Below, piece after piece: positions 16,058 to 24,256 of a DNA stretch of 64,000 nucleotides. Position 1 is the first letter of the stretch, and every line of letters begins with the position of its first letter. The stretch is from a virus: positions 186,001-250,000 of the IMG/VR virus record IMGVR_UViG_3300001782_000005; one strand, written 5' to 3'. Below the pieces are notes generated by a model. The model searched no databases, was not told the origin of the DNA, and was given only the letters and a program-made list of their open reading frames with translations. The translations under genes were made by a program, and so were the position numbers.

Positions 16058-16222
16058 ATGATTAAAGGCACAATGTTACAAAGATTAATTGCACCACATT
16101 TAAGCGGCCCTCCTTATTTGCTTAAAGAGATTGAAGAGAATATTCAAAAGTACAACGAAAGGAAAAAGAATGAACGAAATAGTGGCAGACATGTTCAGCG
16201 AAAAGGTGGTCAAACTCGCTGA
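16058..16222 (+). CDS. Small basic protein (54 aa)
   Basis: Starts 2 bp after the ThyA-like gene with a GGGGGAA site. The product begins MIKGTMLQRLIAPHLSG and ends with a very basic tail (RHVQRKGGQTR). It overlaps the macro-domain gene by 53 bp in another frame. No family is recognised; it could be a real coupled gene or only a leader frame. Confidence 0.4.
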   Translation: MIKGTMLQRLIAPHLSGPPYLLKEIEENIQKYNERKKNERNSGRHVQRKGGQTR

Positions 16223-16631
16223 TGCAATATGTCTTACCACAAATGGATTTGTAAAAAAGAATGGTTGTTGTGTAATGGGAGCTGGAAACGCTAAACAAGC
16301 AAGAGATAAATTTGATGGTATTGATAAATCCTTGGGAGGTTTAATTAAAGAGAAAGGAAATATAGTTCAGATTATTTGGAAATTAGAGAATACATTCATT
16401 TTATCTTTTCCAGTTAAACATAATTGGTGGGAGAAAGCAGATATAAATCTGCTTGAATCTTCAGCAAAACAACTTGTAAAATTGACCGATGAAATGGGTT
16501 GGCAAAAAGTGATCCTACCAAGACCTGGTTGTCACAATGGAAAACTTAAGTGGCTTTCCGAAGTGAAACCGATCCTTAGGAAATATCTCGACAATAGGTT
16601 CTATATTATAAATCTTCCTGGTAAGTACTAA
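16170..16631 (+). CDS. Macro-domain protein
   Basis: A 153-aa macro domain, which binds ADP-ribose or its phosphate. Landmarks: ADAICLTTNGFVKKNGCCVMGAG (about 17-39; the last part is the Gly-rich ligand loop), then KQARDKF, and LPRPGCHNGKLKWLSEV (about 110-126) resembling the second ligand loop. The start at 16170 follows AAAGGA; an upstream TTG is less likely. Phage macro domains may remove ADP-ribose or intercept NAD-derived signals (inference). Confidence 0.75.
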   Translation: MNEIVADMFSEKVVKLADAICLTTNGFVKKNGCCVMGAGNAKQARDKFDGIDKSLGGLIKEKGNIVQIIWKLENTFILSFPVKHNWWEKADINLLESSAKQLVKLTDEMGWQKVILPRPGCHNGKLKWLSEVKPILRKYLDNRFYIINLPGKY

Positions 16632-16657
16632 CCCGTTAAACCTATTCCATTTTATGC

Positions 16658-16705
16658 TTGACTTACCAAGAATATTTTTTTATAATATGGAACAAATAAA
16701 AAAAT
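16658..16705 (+). promoter_or_regulatory. Sigma70-type promoter with AACAAATAAAA leader
   Basis: TTGACT (16658-16663), a 17-bp spacer, then TATAAT (16681-16686). ATGGAACAAATAAAA follows at once. This is the clearest -35/-10 promoter in the window. It shows that the recurrent GGAACAAAATAAAA element probably marks the transcript start region. It serves the DpdA-like gene. Confidence 0.75.
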
Positions 16706-16722
16706 CGAGATAGGAGTGTAAT

Positions 16723-18129
16723 ATGCGGTCAGATTATATTTGTGCGGGTGTCCAAACTCTAAATAATATATTAGAGAATTTCTATAGGGACCCTGAGAGA
16801 GGTTTTGATAATCATTTCACTCGTGATACTTTATCCGATTTCTTTGATAAAACCTGCAATACATTTCTGCATTCTTTTGGTCAAAACCTTCGAAAAAGAA
16901 AGAATATGAAGGGATATGCTGATAATGAAGCAGAAATGTTAAGAGGTATGAAACAGGGTACAATATTTGGCCACTCTGAATTAGTTGTAGACTCTGGTGG
17001 ATTTCAGGTTAGTGTGGGAGATTTGGATTTAGAGCAAACGAAAGGACTTTTTGAGATATATCATGACTTCTTAGAAAGACATCAAGATGTCTATGATCGA
17101 GCATTTGTATTAGACCTACCTCCTGGTCAAGGGGGTCATCCAAAATTCTTTGAGACGTTTGATGATATCTATAAGTGGAATTATATGTCTTATACTAAGG
17201 CCGCCAGTTTTCCAAAGGCTATAAGAAATAAGTTAATTTATATTCACCATTTTAGAACTCCTGCTCTTTGGGATATATTTATGAAAATTATGCGGGATGA
17301 TAATTTATTTGTTGAATTTGAGCACCATGGAACTGGAGGTATGGTTGCAAACCTTTCATCTGATTCTGTCACTCCATGTATCACTTATATTATTCCTTTA
17401 ATTCCTCTACTAAACGAAGCAAAAAGAAATAAAAGGAATTATTTACATTTTCATGTTCTTGGAATTGGAAATCCTAGAGATATATTTTTCTATGAGTTCT
17501 TCAAAACTCATGTTAAGAAGGTTCATAATATAGATCTAACTATATCATACGATTCAGCTGGAGCGGCCTTTAAACAGTTGAATAGAGCAAGGTATATATT
17601 AGTTTATGATAGGGTTAATGATATGGTTGTAAAGATGTATATAAAAACATCCTATCTCAATAGAAGATTCGGTAGGAATAACAGACGAGTAATTGATGCT
17701 TATAGTACAGAATTAAATAATATGGCCAATAGATATGGTTTCAAACAATTATCTCTAAATGAAGCCTCAGATATTTATCAAAAAGATGGAGAGGGAACTT
17801 TTCACGACGTTGTAAAAATCTACTCTATGTTGTACTCCTTAGAATCAATGAGACAAATACAAGAAGTTTCAAAACAACGCACAGATGAATTATATCCACT
17901 ATATGAGGCCAGACAGTTGGAAGAGTTTAATAGGGGTGTAGAATTAGTAACGAGAAAGTTTAATCATGAAAGAATAACAAGAAAGCAGAAAGCAAAGACA
18001 AACAGTTTAATAAGGTCTCTAGATATGCTAACAACTCTTGATGAAGAATATTGTGAATACGTAGTCAAAAGATTTCTAGCAAAAGATGAATTTATTCACC
18101 TAGATTCATCTTGTCCATTGAGGTTCTAA
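16723..18129 (+). CDS. dpdA: DpdA/TGT-like 7-deazaguanine transglycosylase
   Basis: A 468-aa protein related to queuine tRNA-ribosyltransferases. VVDSGGFQVS holds the TGT acid-base Asp (D90) and base-binding loop. FVLDLPPGQGG and HFHVLGIGNPRD match later barrel strands. SYDSAGAAFKQLNRAR has D277 at the place of the nucleophilic Asp. No CxCxxC zinc site of tRNA-TGTs is seen. DpdA enzymes exchange guanine in DNA for a 7-deazaguanine. With the QueC-like and QueE-like genes here, guanine modification of phage DNA is likely. The gene has its own sigma70-like promoter and a TAGGAG ribosome site. Confidence 0.82.
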   Translation: MRSDYICAGVQTLNNILENFYRDPERGFDNHFTRDTLSDFFDKTCNTFLHSFGQNLRKRKNMKGYADNEAEMLRGMKQGTIFGHSELVVDSGGFQVSVGDLDLEQTKGLFEIYHDFLERHQDVYDRAFVLDLPPGQGGHPKFFETFDDIYKWNYMSYTKAASFPKAIRNKLIYIHHFRTPALWDIFMKIMRDDNLFVEFEHHGTGGMVANLSSDSVTPCITYIIPLIPLLNEAKRNKRNYLHFHVLGIGNPRDIFFYEFFKTHVKKVHNIDLTISYDSAGAAFKQLNRARYILVYDRVNDMVVKMYIKTSYLNRRFGRNNRRVIDAYSTELNNMANRYGFKQLSLNEASDIYQKDGEGTFHDVVKIYSMLYSLESMRQIQEVSKQRTDELYPLYEARQLEEFNRGVELVTRKFNHERITRKQKAKTNSLIRSLDMLTTLDEEYCEYVVKRFLAKDEFIHLDSSCPLRF

Positions 18130-18512
18130 TGAGACCTTTTGTAGATAAAGTAAACCCAAATATAAATCTCCAAAAGGGTGAATATTTGTGTAAACCATGT
18201 AATGGTTGGGGGCGTATTCTAAATGAGGATGAATTGCTTCGTACTCCTTTCCTTAAATGTCCAGTGTGTCTTGGACACGGGAAACTCGATTGGATTGAAA
18301 ATATAGTTGGAAAAAGAGAAGAGAATAGAAGTGATGATTGTGATTGGAGACCAAGAGCAGTAACCGGTATCATAGCTGGAGATCCCCCACCAAAACTAGA
18401 GGAGGGGACAGCATTCTATGATAAGGATAAGGACGTTCTTAAAATCTATAATGGAAAAACTTGGTTTACGCTCGCAAACCCAAAAGAAGGAGCAAAAAAT
18501 GGCAGATTTTGA
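18129..18512 (+). CDS. CxxCxGxG / LDWxENxVG zinc protein 1
   Basis: A 127-aa protein; the ATG at 18129 overlaps the DpdA stop. Two Cys pairs, CKPCNGWGR and CPVCLGHG, are followed by KLDWIENIVGK. This is the first of five similar proteins in 18.1-20.7 kb. It carries an extra C-terminal part (FYDKDKDVLKIYNGKTWFT). The pairs are DnaJ-like and probably hold one zinc. Similar CxxCxGxG/DWxEN proteins occur among phage structural genes, but the function is unknown. Confidence 0.65.
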   Translation: MRPFVDKVNPNINLQKGEYLCKPCNGWGRILNEDELLRTPFLKCPVCLGHGKLDWIENIVGKREENRSDDCDWRPRAVTGIIAGDPPPKLEEGTAFYDKDKDVLKIYNGKTWFTLANPKEGAKNGRF

Positions 18513-19086
18513 CAAGGCATTTGAAGTGACAATGGGTCACGAAGGCGGATATGTGCATGATCCAGATGATCCAGGTGGAGAGACTTATAAAGGTGTTGCA
18601 AGAGATCGTCATCCAACTTGGAGAGGTTGGGCAGTAATTGACAAGAAGAAAAATGAACCCAACTTCCCAAAGAATCTAGATGGTGATGAAGATTTACAAG
18701 AATGCATCAAAGAATTTTATAAGATAACTTTCTGGGATCATCTTTGTGGAGATTTGATTCCAGATGATGATATTGCAATTGAGATGTTTGATACTGGGGT
18801 GAATATGGGAGTTTATTGGGCATCAATGTTTCTACAACAGACTCTTAACCTTCTAAATAGAGAAGGTCATCTTTATGCAGATATTTCTGAAGATGGAGAT
18901 GTTGGCAAGAATACAATTAAGGCTCTTAAAACTCTTTTAAGTTATGATCCGCCTGAATTAGTTCTTCTGTGGTTGAATGTATTTCAGGGAGCTAGATACG
19001 CAAGCATATCCAAGAATAATCCAAAGTTGGAAAAATATATGAGAGGATGGTCTAAGCGCCTTAAAGTAGCGAAACAATATGGTTAA
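18499..19086 (+). CDS. GH108-type endolysin
   Basis: A 195-aa peptidoglycan hydrolase. The start at 18499 follows GAAGGAG. The GH108 N-terminus is FEVTMGHEGGYVHDPDDPGG; E15 in the HEGGY motif is the likely catalytic acid. IEMFDTGVNMGV fits the second conserved region and residues about 120-190 look like the C-terminal peptidoglycan-binding part. No signal peptide, so release would need a holin. It overlaps the zinc-protein genes on both sides. Confidence 0.88.
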   Translation: MADFDKAFEVTMGHEGGYVHDPDDPGGETYKGVARDRHPTWRGWAVIDKKKNEPNFPKNLDGDEDLQECIKEFYKITFWDHLCGDLIPDDDIAIEMFDTGVNMGVYWASMFLQQTLNLLNREGHLYADISEDGDVGKNTIKALKTLLSYDPPELVLLWLNVFQGARYASISKNNPKLEKYMRGWSKRLKVAKQYG

Positions 19087-19372
19087 AGTAAAAAAGTATC
19101 GAGTAAAAAGGATAAGACCTCGCCTAGAAATAGGCGAGGTTTTTTGTGATCATTGTGATGGTAGTGGTTTGGTAAAGGAGAAGCAATTCCGTTCTCCTCT
19201 TACAGATGGTCTATGTAAATTTATTGAGGAAGATTGCTATATAGTTGATAAACAATGCCCTACTTGTAAGGGGGAGGGTAAATTAGATTGGGTTGAGAAT
19301 GTTGTGGGGAAACATGATAGTGACAAACCAAGAAGAGTCAAAAAACGATTTAAGATTATCTCAGAATCATAA
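19079..19372 (+). CDS. CxxCxGxG / LDWxENxVG zinc protein 2
   Basis: A 97-aa protein with CDHCDGSG and CPTCKGEGKLDWVENVVGKH. It starts 8 bp inside the endolysin gene. A perfect intrinsic terminator (19118-19145) lies in its codons 14-23. The encoded residues there (RPRLEIGEVF) still align with LEEGELI of the paralogues, so the frame is probably real. Function unknown. Confidence 0.6.
   Translation: MVKVKKYRVKRIRPRLEIGEVFCDHCDGSGLVKEKQFRSPLTDGLCKFIEEDCYIVDKQCPTCKGEGKLDWVENVVGKHDSDKPRRVKKRFKIISES
19118..19145 (+). terminator. Intrinsic terminator embedded in a coding sequence
   Basis: CCTCGCCTA-GAAA-TAGGCGAGG followed by six T: a 9-bp GC-rich stem with a GNRA-type tetraloop, 32 bp after the endolysin stop. 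It would end transcripts behind the endolysin and make expression of the downstream zinc proteins conditional on read-through. Confidence 0.85.
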
Positions 19373-19382
19373 AGAAAATAAG

Positions 19383-19664
19383 ATGGAGTCAGTTTGCTCA
19401 CTTAAAGCAACTGGACTTGATTTAGAAGAAGGTGAATTAATATGTGATACTTGTAATGGTTGGGGAGTTATCCAAAAAAGGAAAGGTGAATGGCCGTATA
19501 CTCAACCATATGTTAGAAGTTACTGGGTCAAGGATTGTGAGAAATGTAATGGAGCAGGAAAACTAGATTGGGTCGAGAATGCTGTAGGTAAGAGGCAAAG
19601 ACCCAAATATGGGAGTGTTTTTAAATATGACAGAGAAACAGGAAAAGTCAAAAGAGTCGATTAA
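19383..19664 (+). CDS. CxxCxGxG / LDWxENxVG zinc protein 3
   Basis: A 93-aa protein (ATG at 19383 preferred; the frame is open upstream). It has LDLEEGELICDTCNGWG and CEKCNGAGKLDWVENAVGKR, closely like the other family members, with a short tail (VFKYDRETGKVKRVD). Ribosome site weak. Function unknown. Confidence 0.6.
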   Translation: MESVCSLKATGLDLEEGELICDTCNGWGVIQKRKGEWPYTQPYVRSYWVKDCEKCNGAGKLDWVENAVGKRQRPKYGSVFKYDRETGKVKRVD

Positions 19665-20085
19665 GGACGATGCCGCTAGATATTTTGCAGAAAAGATAGC
19701 CGGGTCAAAAAATTATGATAATCCCTTCTACTATTTATGGTCAGAATTCCTTGGAGGTCTTGCTTTAGTATCTTTCAAATTCTGGATTATGTACTTGACA
19801 AATGAAGAAGGGTTTAGAGAAGGTCTTGAAGATAGTCCAAAAGCTATTATAGATGCAGTATTGCAAATGTGGAGGGTAAGAGTTATAAGTGAAATTGATA
19901 AAGAGATGGAAAAGCATGAAGAAATGATGAAAACTCCATACGCAAAAATATTTGGAAATTTAATGACTCCTCCTGATGAAGCACGAAAAGAGATATATAA
20001 AACCATAGAAGAAGTAGAGGCGAAAGCGAGGCAGGCTCTTTATGATGGTATCGTTGTGGCGGTGGATAAAGTTAAAACTGAATGA
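19627..20085 (+). CDS. Hypothetical helical protein (152 aa)
   Basis: Start at 19627 (or the in-frame ATG at 19609). No known domain. The middle is moderately hydrophobic (FLGGLALVSFKFWIMYLT) and the C-terminal half is a charged helix. It sits among the zinc-protein family members, overlapping both neighbours, and may be their partner. Confidence 0.55.
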   Translation: MTEKQEKSKESIKDDAARYFAEKIAGSKNYDNPFYYLWSEFLGGLALVSFKFWIMYLTNEEGFREGLEDSPKAIIDAVLQMWRVRVISEIDKEMEKHEEMMKTPYAKIFGNLMTPPDEARKEIYKTIEEVEAKARQALYDGIVVAVDKVKTE

Positions 20086-20317
20086 GGGCGAACTTATCTG
20101 CCCGTATTGCAAAGGTTCCGGTTATATATATCGAAAACCCAAATGGGGAGTTAAGGAAACACTTTCTTGTCCCCTTTGTGGTACTGCTGGAAAGGTTGAC
20201 TGGATTAGAAATATAGTTGGACCTGATCCTAGAATGCCTCAGCAATATTGGCGAGACAAATCATACGCAAGAAAGATCTTCGACTGGTTACATAGGATGA
20301 TATATGAACGAGTATGA
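20042..20317 (+). CDS. CxxCxGxG / DWxxNxVG zinc protein 4
   Basis: A 91-aa protein with KLNEGELICPYCKGSG and CPLCGTAGKVDWIRNIVG, a more divergent family member. It overlaps the previous gene by 44 bp; the start could be a later codon. Function unknown. Confidence 0.55.
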   Translation: MMVSLWRWIKLKLNEGELICPYCKGSGYIYRKPKWGVKETLSCPLCGTAGKVDWIRNIVGPDPRMPQQYWRDKSYARKIFDWLHRMIYERV

Positions 20318-20663
20318 GAGATATAAGTGTGATAAATGTGATGGTACAGGAATGTACTACCGCTGTAATAAGAATAATCAAGCTTTTCTATCTATGTGTC
20401 CAAAGTGCGACGGAGATGGACATCTGGATTGGGTCGAGAATATTGTTGGAAAGAGAAGAAAGGTAAATATAGATACTTCCGGAGTCATTGATATAAAGAC
20501 AAAAGGAGTTGCTATTAATTATCCAAGGATGCACGGAAAAACAACGTTTCTAAAAGCACAAGTAGATATTGAAAAAGAAATTATTCAAGCAATGAGTAAC
20601 AAAATTGCAATGGAGATTGATGAAATGATAATTTCAGAATTGCTTGGGAAGGAGAAAGGATGA
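20304..20663 (+). CDS. CxxCxGxG / LDWxENxVG zinc protein 5
   Basis: A 119-aa protein with CDKCDGTGMYY and CPKCDGDGHLDWVENIVGKR, then an extra helical tail (residues about 60-119). It overlaps the previous gene by 14 bp, and its stop overlaps the helicase start. It is the last of the five-member family. Confidence 0.6.
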   Translation: MNEYERYKCDKCDGTGMYYRCNKNNQAFLSMCPKCDGDGHLDWVENIVGKRRKVNIDTSGVIDIKTKGVAINYPRMHGKTTFLKAQVDIEKEIIQAMSNKIAMEIDEMIISELLGKEKG

Positions 20664-22171
20664 TAACAGAGGCATTTCTTAATGTTTGCTTCTCAGTATT
20701 ATTTTGCAAATCTCCCGAAGGAACAAAAGTTAGAAGAGATAATACAATATCTCGAGACATTTTAGAGATTCTCGATTTCTTCGAAGGGAAAGATAATACG
20801 GGTATCCCAGTTACCTCAAGAAATAAATGGGATTGTCTTAAGAGAGTTTGCTCACTTAGACTTGAAGGAAGGAGTAATGATGCAATAATCTCTAGCCTGA
20901 CTGGTATGGGTAAGAAATATTCAGGTTTAAAAGATTTTCTCGAAGCAAAGTCTAGTGAAGAACTGGTTAGTCAAGAGATTGCAAGAAATATAGATCATAT
21001 AAGAATACATAGAAAAGCAGCCTCAATGTTTTCAAATTATAATGAACTAGTTAGATTAGTTGAGTTAATTAAAGATGGTTCTTTCGAAGCAATTGATGAT
21101 TTAGTAACGAATTATGAGGGTGAGATAAAAAGATTATATGTAAATGTAATGGAACACAGTCGAAGTTCAGATATTGAAGCATCTGCTTCTCTAGATTTTA
21201 TTAAAGATGATCATACTCCTATCTTAGAAGAGATAGTTGATAAATATACAAGTAAGAATAAAGTTTCAACTGGTTTTAGAGTTTTTGATGCTGATGTTAT
21301 GAATGGAGGTTTTGAGACAGAAAGATTATATATTTTTGGTGGGGGGACCAGTGCAGGGAAATCAACTTTAATAAATAACATGATAATTAATTCTGCAACC
21401 ATATTTGATCCCGTATTAGATGGATGTTATCAAGGAGATGAGATCGAAAGGGTTTATATTTATATCACTCTTGAGAATTCTTTGAGTGATGCATATTTAA
21501 GAACATATCAACCATTATATGATAGAACAACTGCGCAAGCAGTTGATGATGTGAAGAAGGGGATGGATATAAGGAAAGCAATAATTGAAAAACTCAAGCA
21601 AAAAGGCAGTACAATAATTATGAAATTCTTTCCTGCATATTCAATTACCCCTAATGATCTCATGCCTATTGTGAATGATGCAATTTCTGAATATGGTCAG
21701 GAATCTATTAAAGGTTTATATGTTGATTATCTTGATTTGCTCAGACCAGATCGTAGACATGAATATTATAGGATAGAGTTAGGTCACATTGCTCTATCTC
21801 TTAAAGGTATCTCAAGTTATTATAAAATTCCAGTAATTACAGCTAGTCAATTGGGTCGTCAAGTTTATGATGGAATAAACAATGCAAGAGAGCTTCATCT
21901 TGGTATGATATCTGAGTCAATCAAGAAAGTCGAGCATGCTGATTTTGTGGCATTACTTGCTAGAAATGTTACAGAGGAAAGCAAAGTTCATGTATTTGTT
22001 GGAAAAAACAGAAGTGGAAAATCAAATGTAGCTATAGACTTTCATGCTAATTTTGATAAATATAAATTTGTAAATGGAAACGTTGTTGCTGTATCAAAGG
22101 AAGAAAGAGCAGAATCTCGTATTGGTACAACTCCTATGGATGACATTGCTTTCCAGGGTATGACAATATGA
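20660..22171 (+). CDS. DnaB-like replicative helicase
   Basis: A 503-aa RecA-fold hexameric helicase. The N-terminal ~190 residues are helical. The C-terminal ATPase has Walker A GGGTSAGKST (about 228-237), Walker B YVDYLDLL (about 353) and ITASQLGRQ, the DnaB H3-type motif with Gln sensor. It would unwind DNA ahead of the polymerase at 9443. The start overlaps the preceding gene, after GGAAGGAG. Confidence 0.88.
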   Translation: MITEAFLNVCFSVLFCKSPEGTKVRRDNTISRDILEILDFFEGKDNTGIPVTSRNKWDCLKRVCSLRLEGRSNDAIISSLTGMGKKYSGLKDFLEAKSSEELVSQEIARNIDHIRIHRKAASMFSNYNELVRLVELIKDGSFEAIDDLVTNYEGEIKRLYVNVMEHSRSSDIEASASLDFIKDDHTPILEEIVDKYTSKNKVSTGFRVFDADVMNGGFETERLYIFGGGTSAGKSTLINNMIINSATIFDPVLDGCYQGDEIERVYIYITLENSLSDAYLRTYQPLYDRTTAQAVDDVKKGMDIRKAIIEKLKQKGSTIIMKFFPAYSITPNDLMPIVNDAISEYGQESIKGLYVDYLDLLRPDRRHEYYRIELGHIALSLKGISSYYKIPVITASQLGRQVYDGINNARELHLGMISESIKKVEHADFVALLARNVTEESKVHVFVGKNRSGKSNVAIDFHANFDKYKFVNGNVVAVSKEERAESRIGTTPMDDIAFQGMTI

Positions 22172-22194
22172 GATTATATCTTACTGCAAATACC

Positions 22195-22262
22195 AACCAA
22201 ATAAAGAACAAAAAATAAACAATTTGAGAAGATAATAAAACCTTTGAGGAGGAAAAAAAGAT
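22195..22262 (+). promoter_or_regulatory. Leader region with GAACAAAAAATAAA element
   Basis: The spacer before the head module has AAAGAACAAAAAATAAACAA (about 22204-22223), a copy of the recurrent plus-strand leader element, followed by GAGGAGGA. It likely begins the late head transcript. Confidence 0.45.
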
Positions 22263-22277
22263 TAGGGAGGAATTATT

Positions 22278-23159
22278 ATGAGCGAGAAAAAAACTAAAAA
22301 GGTATCGTATGCTAACTTACTGAAGGAGGCTCTTTCGGATTATACCGATACTCCGAAAAATGTAGATACGTTGGGTCCATTCCTCGATCCTATACTCAGT
22401 TATAAGGGCGATGGCGAACTACCCACCCACAAAGATGCCGCATCAATCCTTGAAAGGTATTATTTTAAGCAGGAACAGGATGAAGGCGTTACCATATCCC
22501 TTGATGAAGAAGAGTCTGTCGTCAATAAGGATATTGTGACTGTGGGCAAGGACAAAGCTGCTCTTGCCGATGAACCAGAATCAGTCAAAAAGTCCAAAGA
22601 TGATACTGAAGATGCGATGGCTATGGAGCAGGAAGAAATGGATGTGGAAGAGGAAGAGGAAGAGACTGAGGAAGTAGAAGAGCAAATGGTTCCCGAGGAG
22701 CCTGCTGGTCTTTCTGGAGATGAAAAAGAACTTCCGCCACGTAAAGGTAAAGATGGTGAGGGGCAAGTTGAGCCTGCAAAACTAGAGTCACAGGTCGTCG
22801 AGGAAGATGACTCAGTTGAAAATGCAGTTATCGAAAAGCTGATCTCTGAGATGGAAGAGGAAGAAGCAGACGAGGAAGCAGAGGAAGAGGAAGCTGCACC
22901 CGTCGCTGAGCAGGATGAAGAAGCGGAGGAAGAGAAAGAAGAGGAAGAAGAAGAGTTAGACGTCGACAAAGAAATGGAAGAAGAAGAGGAAGAGGAAGAG
23001 GAAGCTATTGAAGAGCAAATTCCTATTCAAAAGATAGCTGGTGCAGGCGGATTGGATAAAGAAGAGATGGAAGAGATGTATGAGTCCTTTCAAATCTTCA
23101 AAGAGCAAATTGAGGAAGATGACACTCCTGACATTAGCTCAGATGAAGTAATTGTCTAG
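22278..23159 (+). CDS. Glu-rich acidic protein at head of structural module
   Basis: A 293-aa protein. The N-terminal ~65 residues are ordinary (VSYANLLKEALSDYTDTP), then residues about 70-260 are dominated by runs of Glu. The tail FQIFKEQIEEDD looks helical. Extreme acidity and its place before the portal suggest a prohead core/scaffold or internal protein, perhaps removed by the protease at 28022 (inference). The SYxNLLKE motif recurs at the C-terminus of the protein at 57017. GGGAGG precedes the start and a strong terminator follows. Confidence 0.6.
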   Translation: MSEKKTKKVSYANLLKEALSDYTDTPKNVDTLGPFLDPILSYKGDGELPTHKDAASILERYYFKQEQDEGVTISLDEEESVVNKDIVTVGKDKAALADEPESVKKSKDDTEDAMAMEQEEMDVEEEEEETEEVEEQMVPEEPAGLSGDEKELPPRKGKDGEGQVEPAKLESQVVEEDDSVENAVIEKLISEMEEEEADEEAEEEEAAPVAEQDEEAEEEKEEEEEELDVDKEMEEEEEEEEEAIEEQIPIQKIAGAGGLDKEEMEEMYESFQIFKEQIEEDDTPDISSDEVIV

Positions 23160-23171
23160 AACTTAAATAGA

Positions 23172-23219
23172 ACTCAACAGTGGAGGTCAGTCTTCCTTCA
23201 CTGTTGAGTCTATTTTTTT
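23172..23219 (+). terminator. Intrinsic terminator
   Basis: ACTCAACAGTG and CACTGTTGAGT form an 11-bp stem (the loop can pair further as GGA/TCC), with TCTA and seven T after it. It separates the acidic protein from the portal gene cluster. Confidence 0.85.
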
Positions 23220-23237
23220 GGATTTTTGGAAAATGCC

Positions 23238-23534
23238 ATGAAAAAAGAAAAACGAAGAGTGAAGATTCATGAAGCGAATCATGTAATAATATTTAGAGGT
23301 CGGCCAGTAAGAACTCCAGTTACTTTGGATGTTACCGATAAAGAATTCGATTTTATTATGATGAATATACAGTCTAGAGGAATTATGAAATATGAAGTTG
23401 AAGACATAATTAAGAATGAGGCGCCTTTCGAAGAAAGTTTAGTTATGAAAGTCCCTCAGGATATTGAAGAAGTAGTTGGTGTCGAAGAGTTCGAGGGCCA
23501 GTCAACCCTTGATAGAATTTTGGAAGAAAAATGA
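23238..23534 (+). CDS. Small head-module protein with VRTP domain
   Basis: A 98-aa protein; ATG at 23238. RGRPVRTPVTLDV, then IMMNIQSRGIMKYEVEDI, aligns with VRTPCIIEL and FNQLRSAGISNYIIDIP at the N-terminus of the papain-like protein at 27012, so both carry the same ~45-residue domain. It may be a virion binding module. Function otherwise unknown. Confidence 0.6.
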   Translation: MKKEKRRVKIHEANHVIIFRGRPVRTPVTLDVTDKEFDFIMMNIQSRGIMKYEVEDIIKNEAPFEESLVMKVPQDIEEVVGVEEFEGQSTLDRILEEK

Positions 23535-23809
23535 AGGTTATTAAAATAATCCACGAAAATGCGGACCCTATTGAAGTTCACGACAACGATGAAAGAGATT
23601 TGGTATCATATGCCGAGAACCTTTCAAAACTTCTTGAAGCTAGTAATGTAACAATATTAGAGACCACTTCGGGGTCAGTTATAGTTAGGCCATCGCGAGT
23701 GTGCTCAATTGTAGTCTCCGAAGTAAATGATGAAGGTGAACTAGTTAAAGAAACTGTGACTGAAACCGAAAGTATAGAAAGCGAGGACGTCGTTACTGAC
23801 GGAGAATAA
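23531..23809 (+). CDS. Small acidic protein (92 aa)
   Basis: Not recognised. The N-terminal part looks beta-rich (MKVIKIIHENADPIEV) and the C-terminal quarter is acidic with Thr/Glu repeats (ETVTETESIESED). It overlaps the previous gene by 4 bp. It is in the head module, so a structural role is likely. Confidence 0.55.
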   Translation: MKVIKIIHENADPIEVHDNDERDLVSYAENLSKLLEASNVTILETTSGSVIVRPSRVCSIVVSEVNDEGELVKETVTETESIESEDVVTDGE

Positions 23810-23810
23810 T

Positions 23811-24254
23811 GTGTCACCATACATCCCTGTAGGTTTAGCTTCTATAGCATTTTGTGCACTATTGTTTCTATTCAATAGATATCAAGATTCAAGAAAGAGA
23901 ATGGAGGCAATAAAAAATTTCCCATCGTATGCTACTACACTTGGTTATCATTTAGAAAAAGCATATGAGATAATTCATAAAGACAGAATGCTTGTCTATT
24001 CTCTTGAAGCAACGAGAGTTCCAGATGAGCAGTTTAATGTTATTACAAAAGATTTTATAGGTTTAGTACTTAAATTAATGGGCCCTAAATTGACAAAAGA
24101 GTTCACTTATATTTATGGAAATCTCGATACTCTTATCTTTAATATAACTGAGTTCTTTAATACTAAATATGAAGATGATGAGATAAGGCGAGATGCCATG
24201 ACAGCAATGATTGAAAAAGAAATTGACGAGGGCGAGGAAACTACCGGAGAATAA
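23811..24254 (+). CDS. N-terminally membrane-anchored protein (147 aa)
   Basis: GTG start right after the previous stop. A single hydrophobic helix (residues about 5-22, VGLASIAFCALLFLFNRY) is followed by a helical soluble domain and acidic tail (EIDEGEETTGE). It immediately precedes the portal gene and could anchor the prohead initiation complex at the membrane, as in T4 (inference). Confidence 0.6.
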   Translation: MSPYIPVGLASIAFCALLFLFNRYQDSRKRMEAIKNFPSYATTLGYHLEKAYEIIHKDRMLVYSLEATRVPDEQFNVITKDFIGLVLKLMGPKLTKEFTYIYGNLDTLIFNITEFFNTKYEDDEIRRDAMTAMIEKEIDEGEETTGE

Positions 24255-24256
24255 AT

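Noticed and set aside
22460-22969. Ser-rich frame on the minus strand
   Set aside because: It is the antisense of Glu codons (GAA/GAG) in the acidic protein and has no ribosome site.
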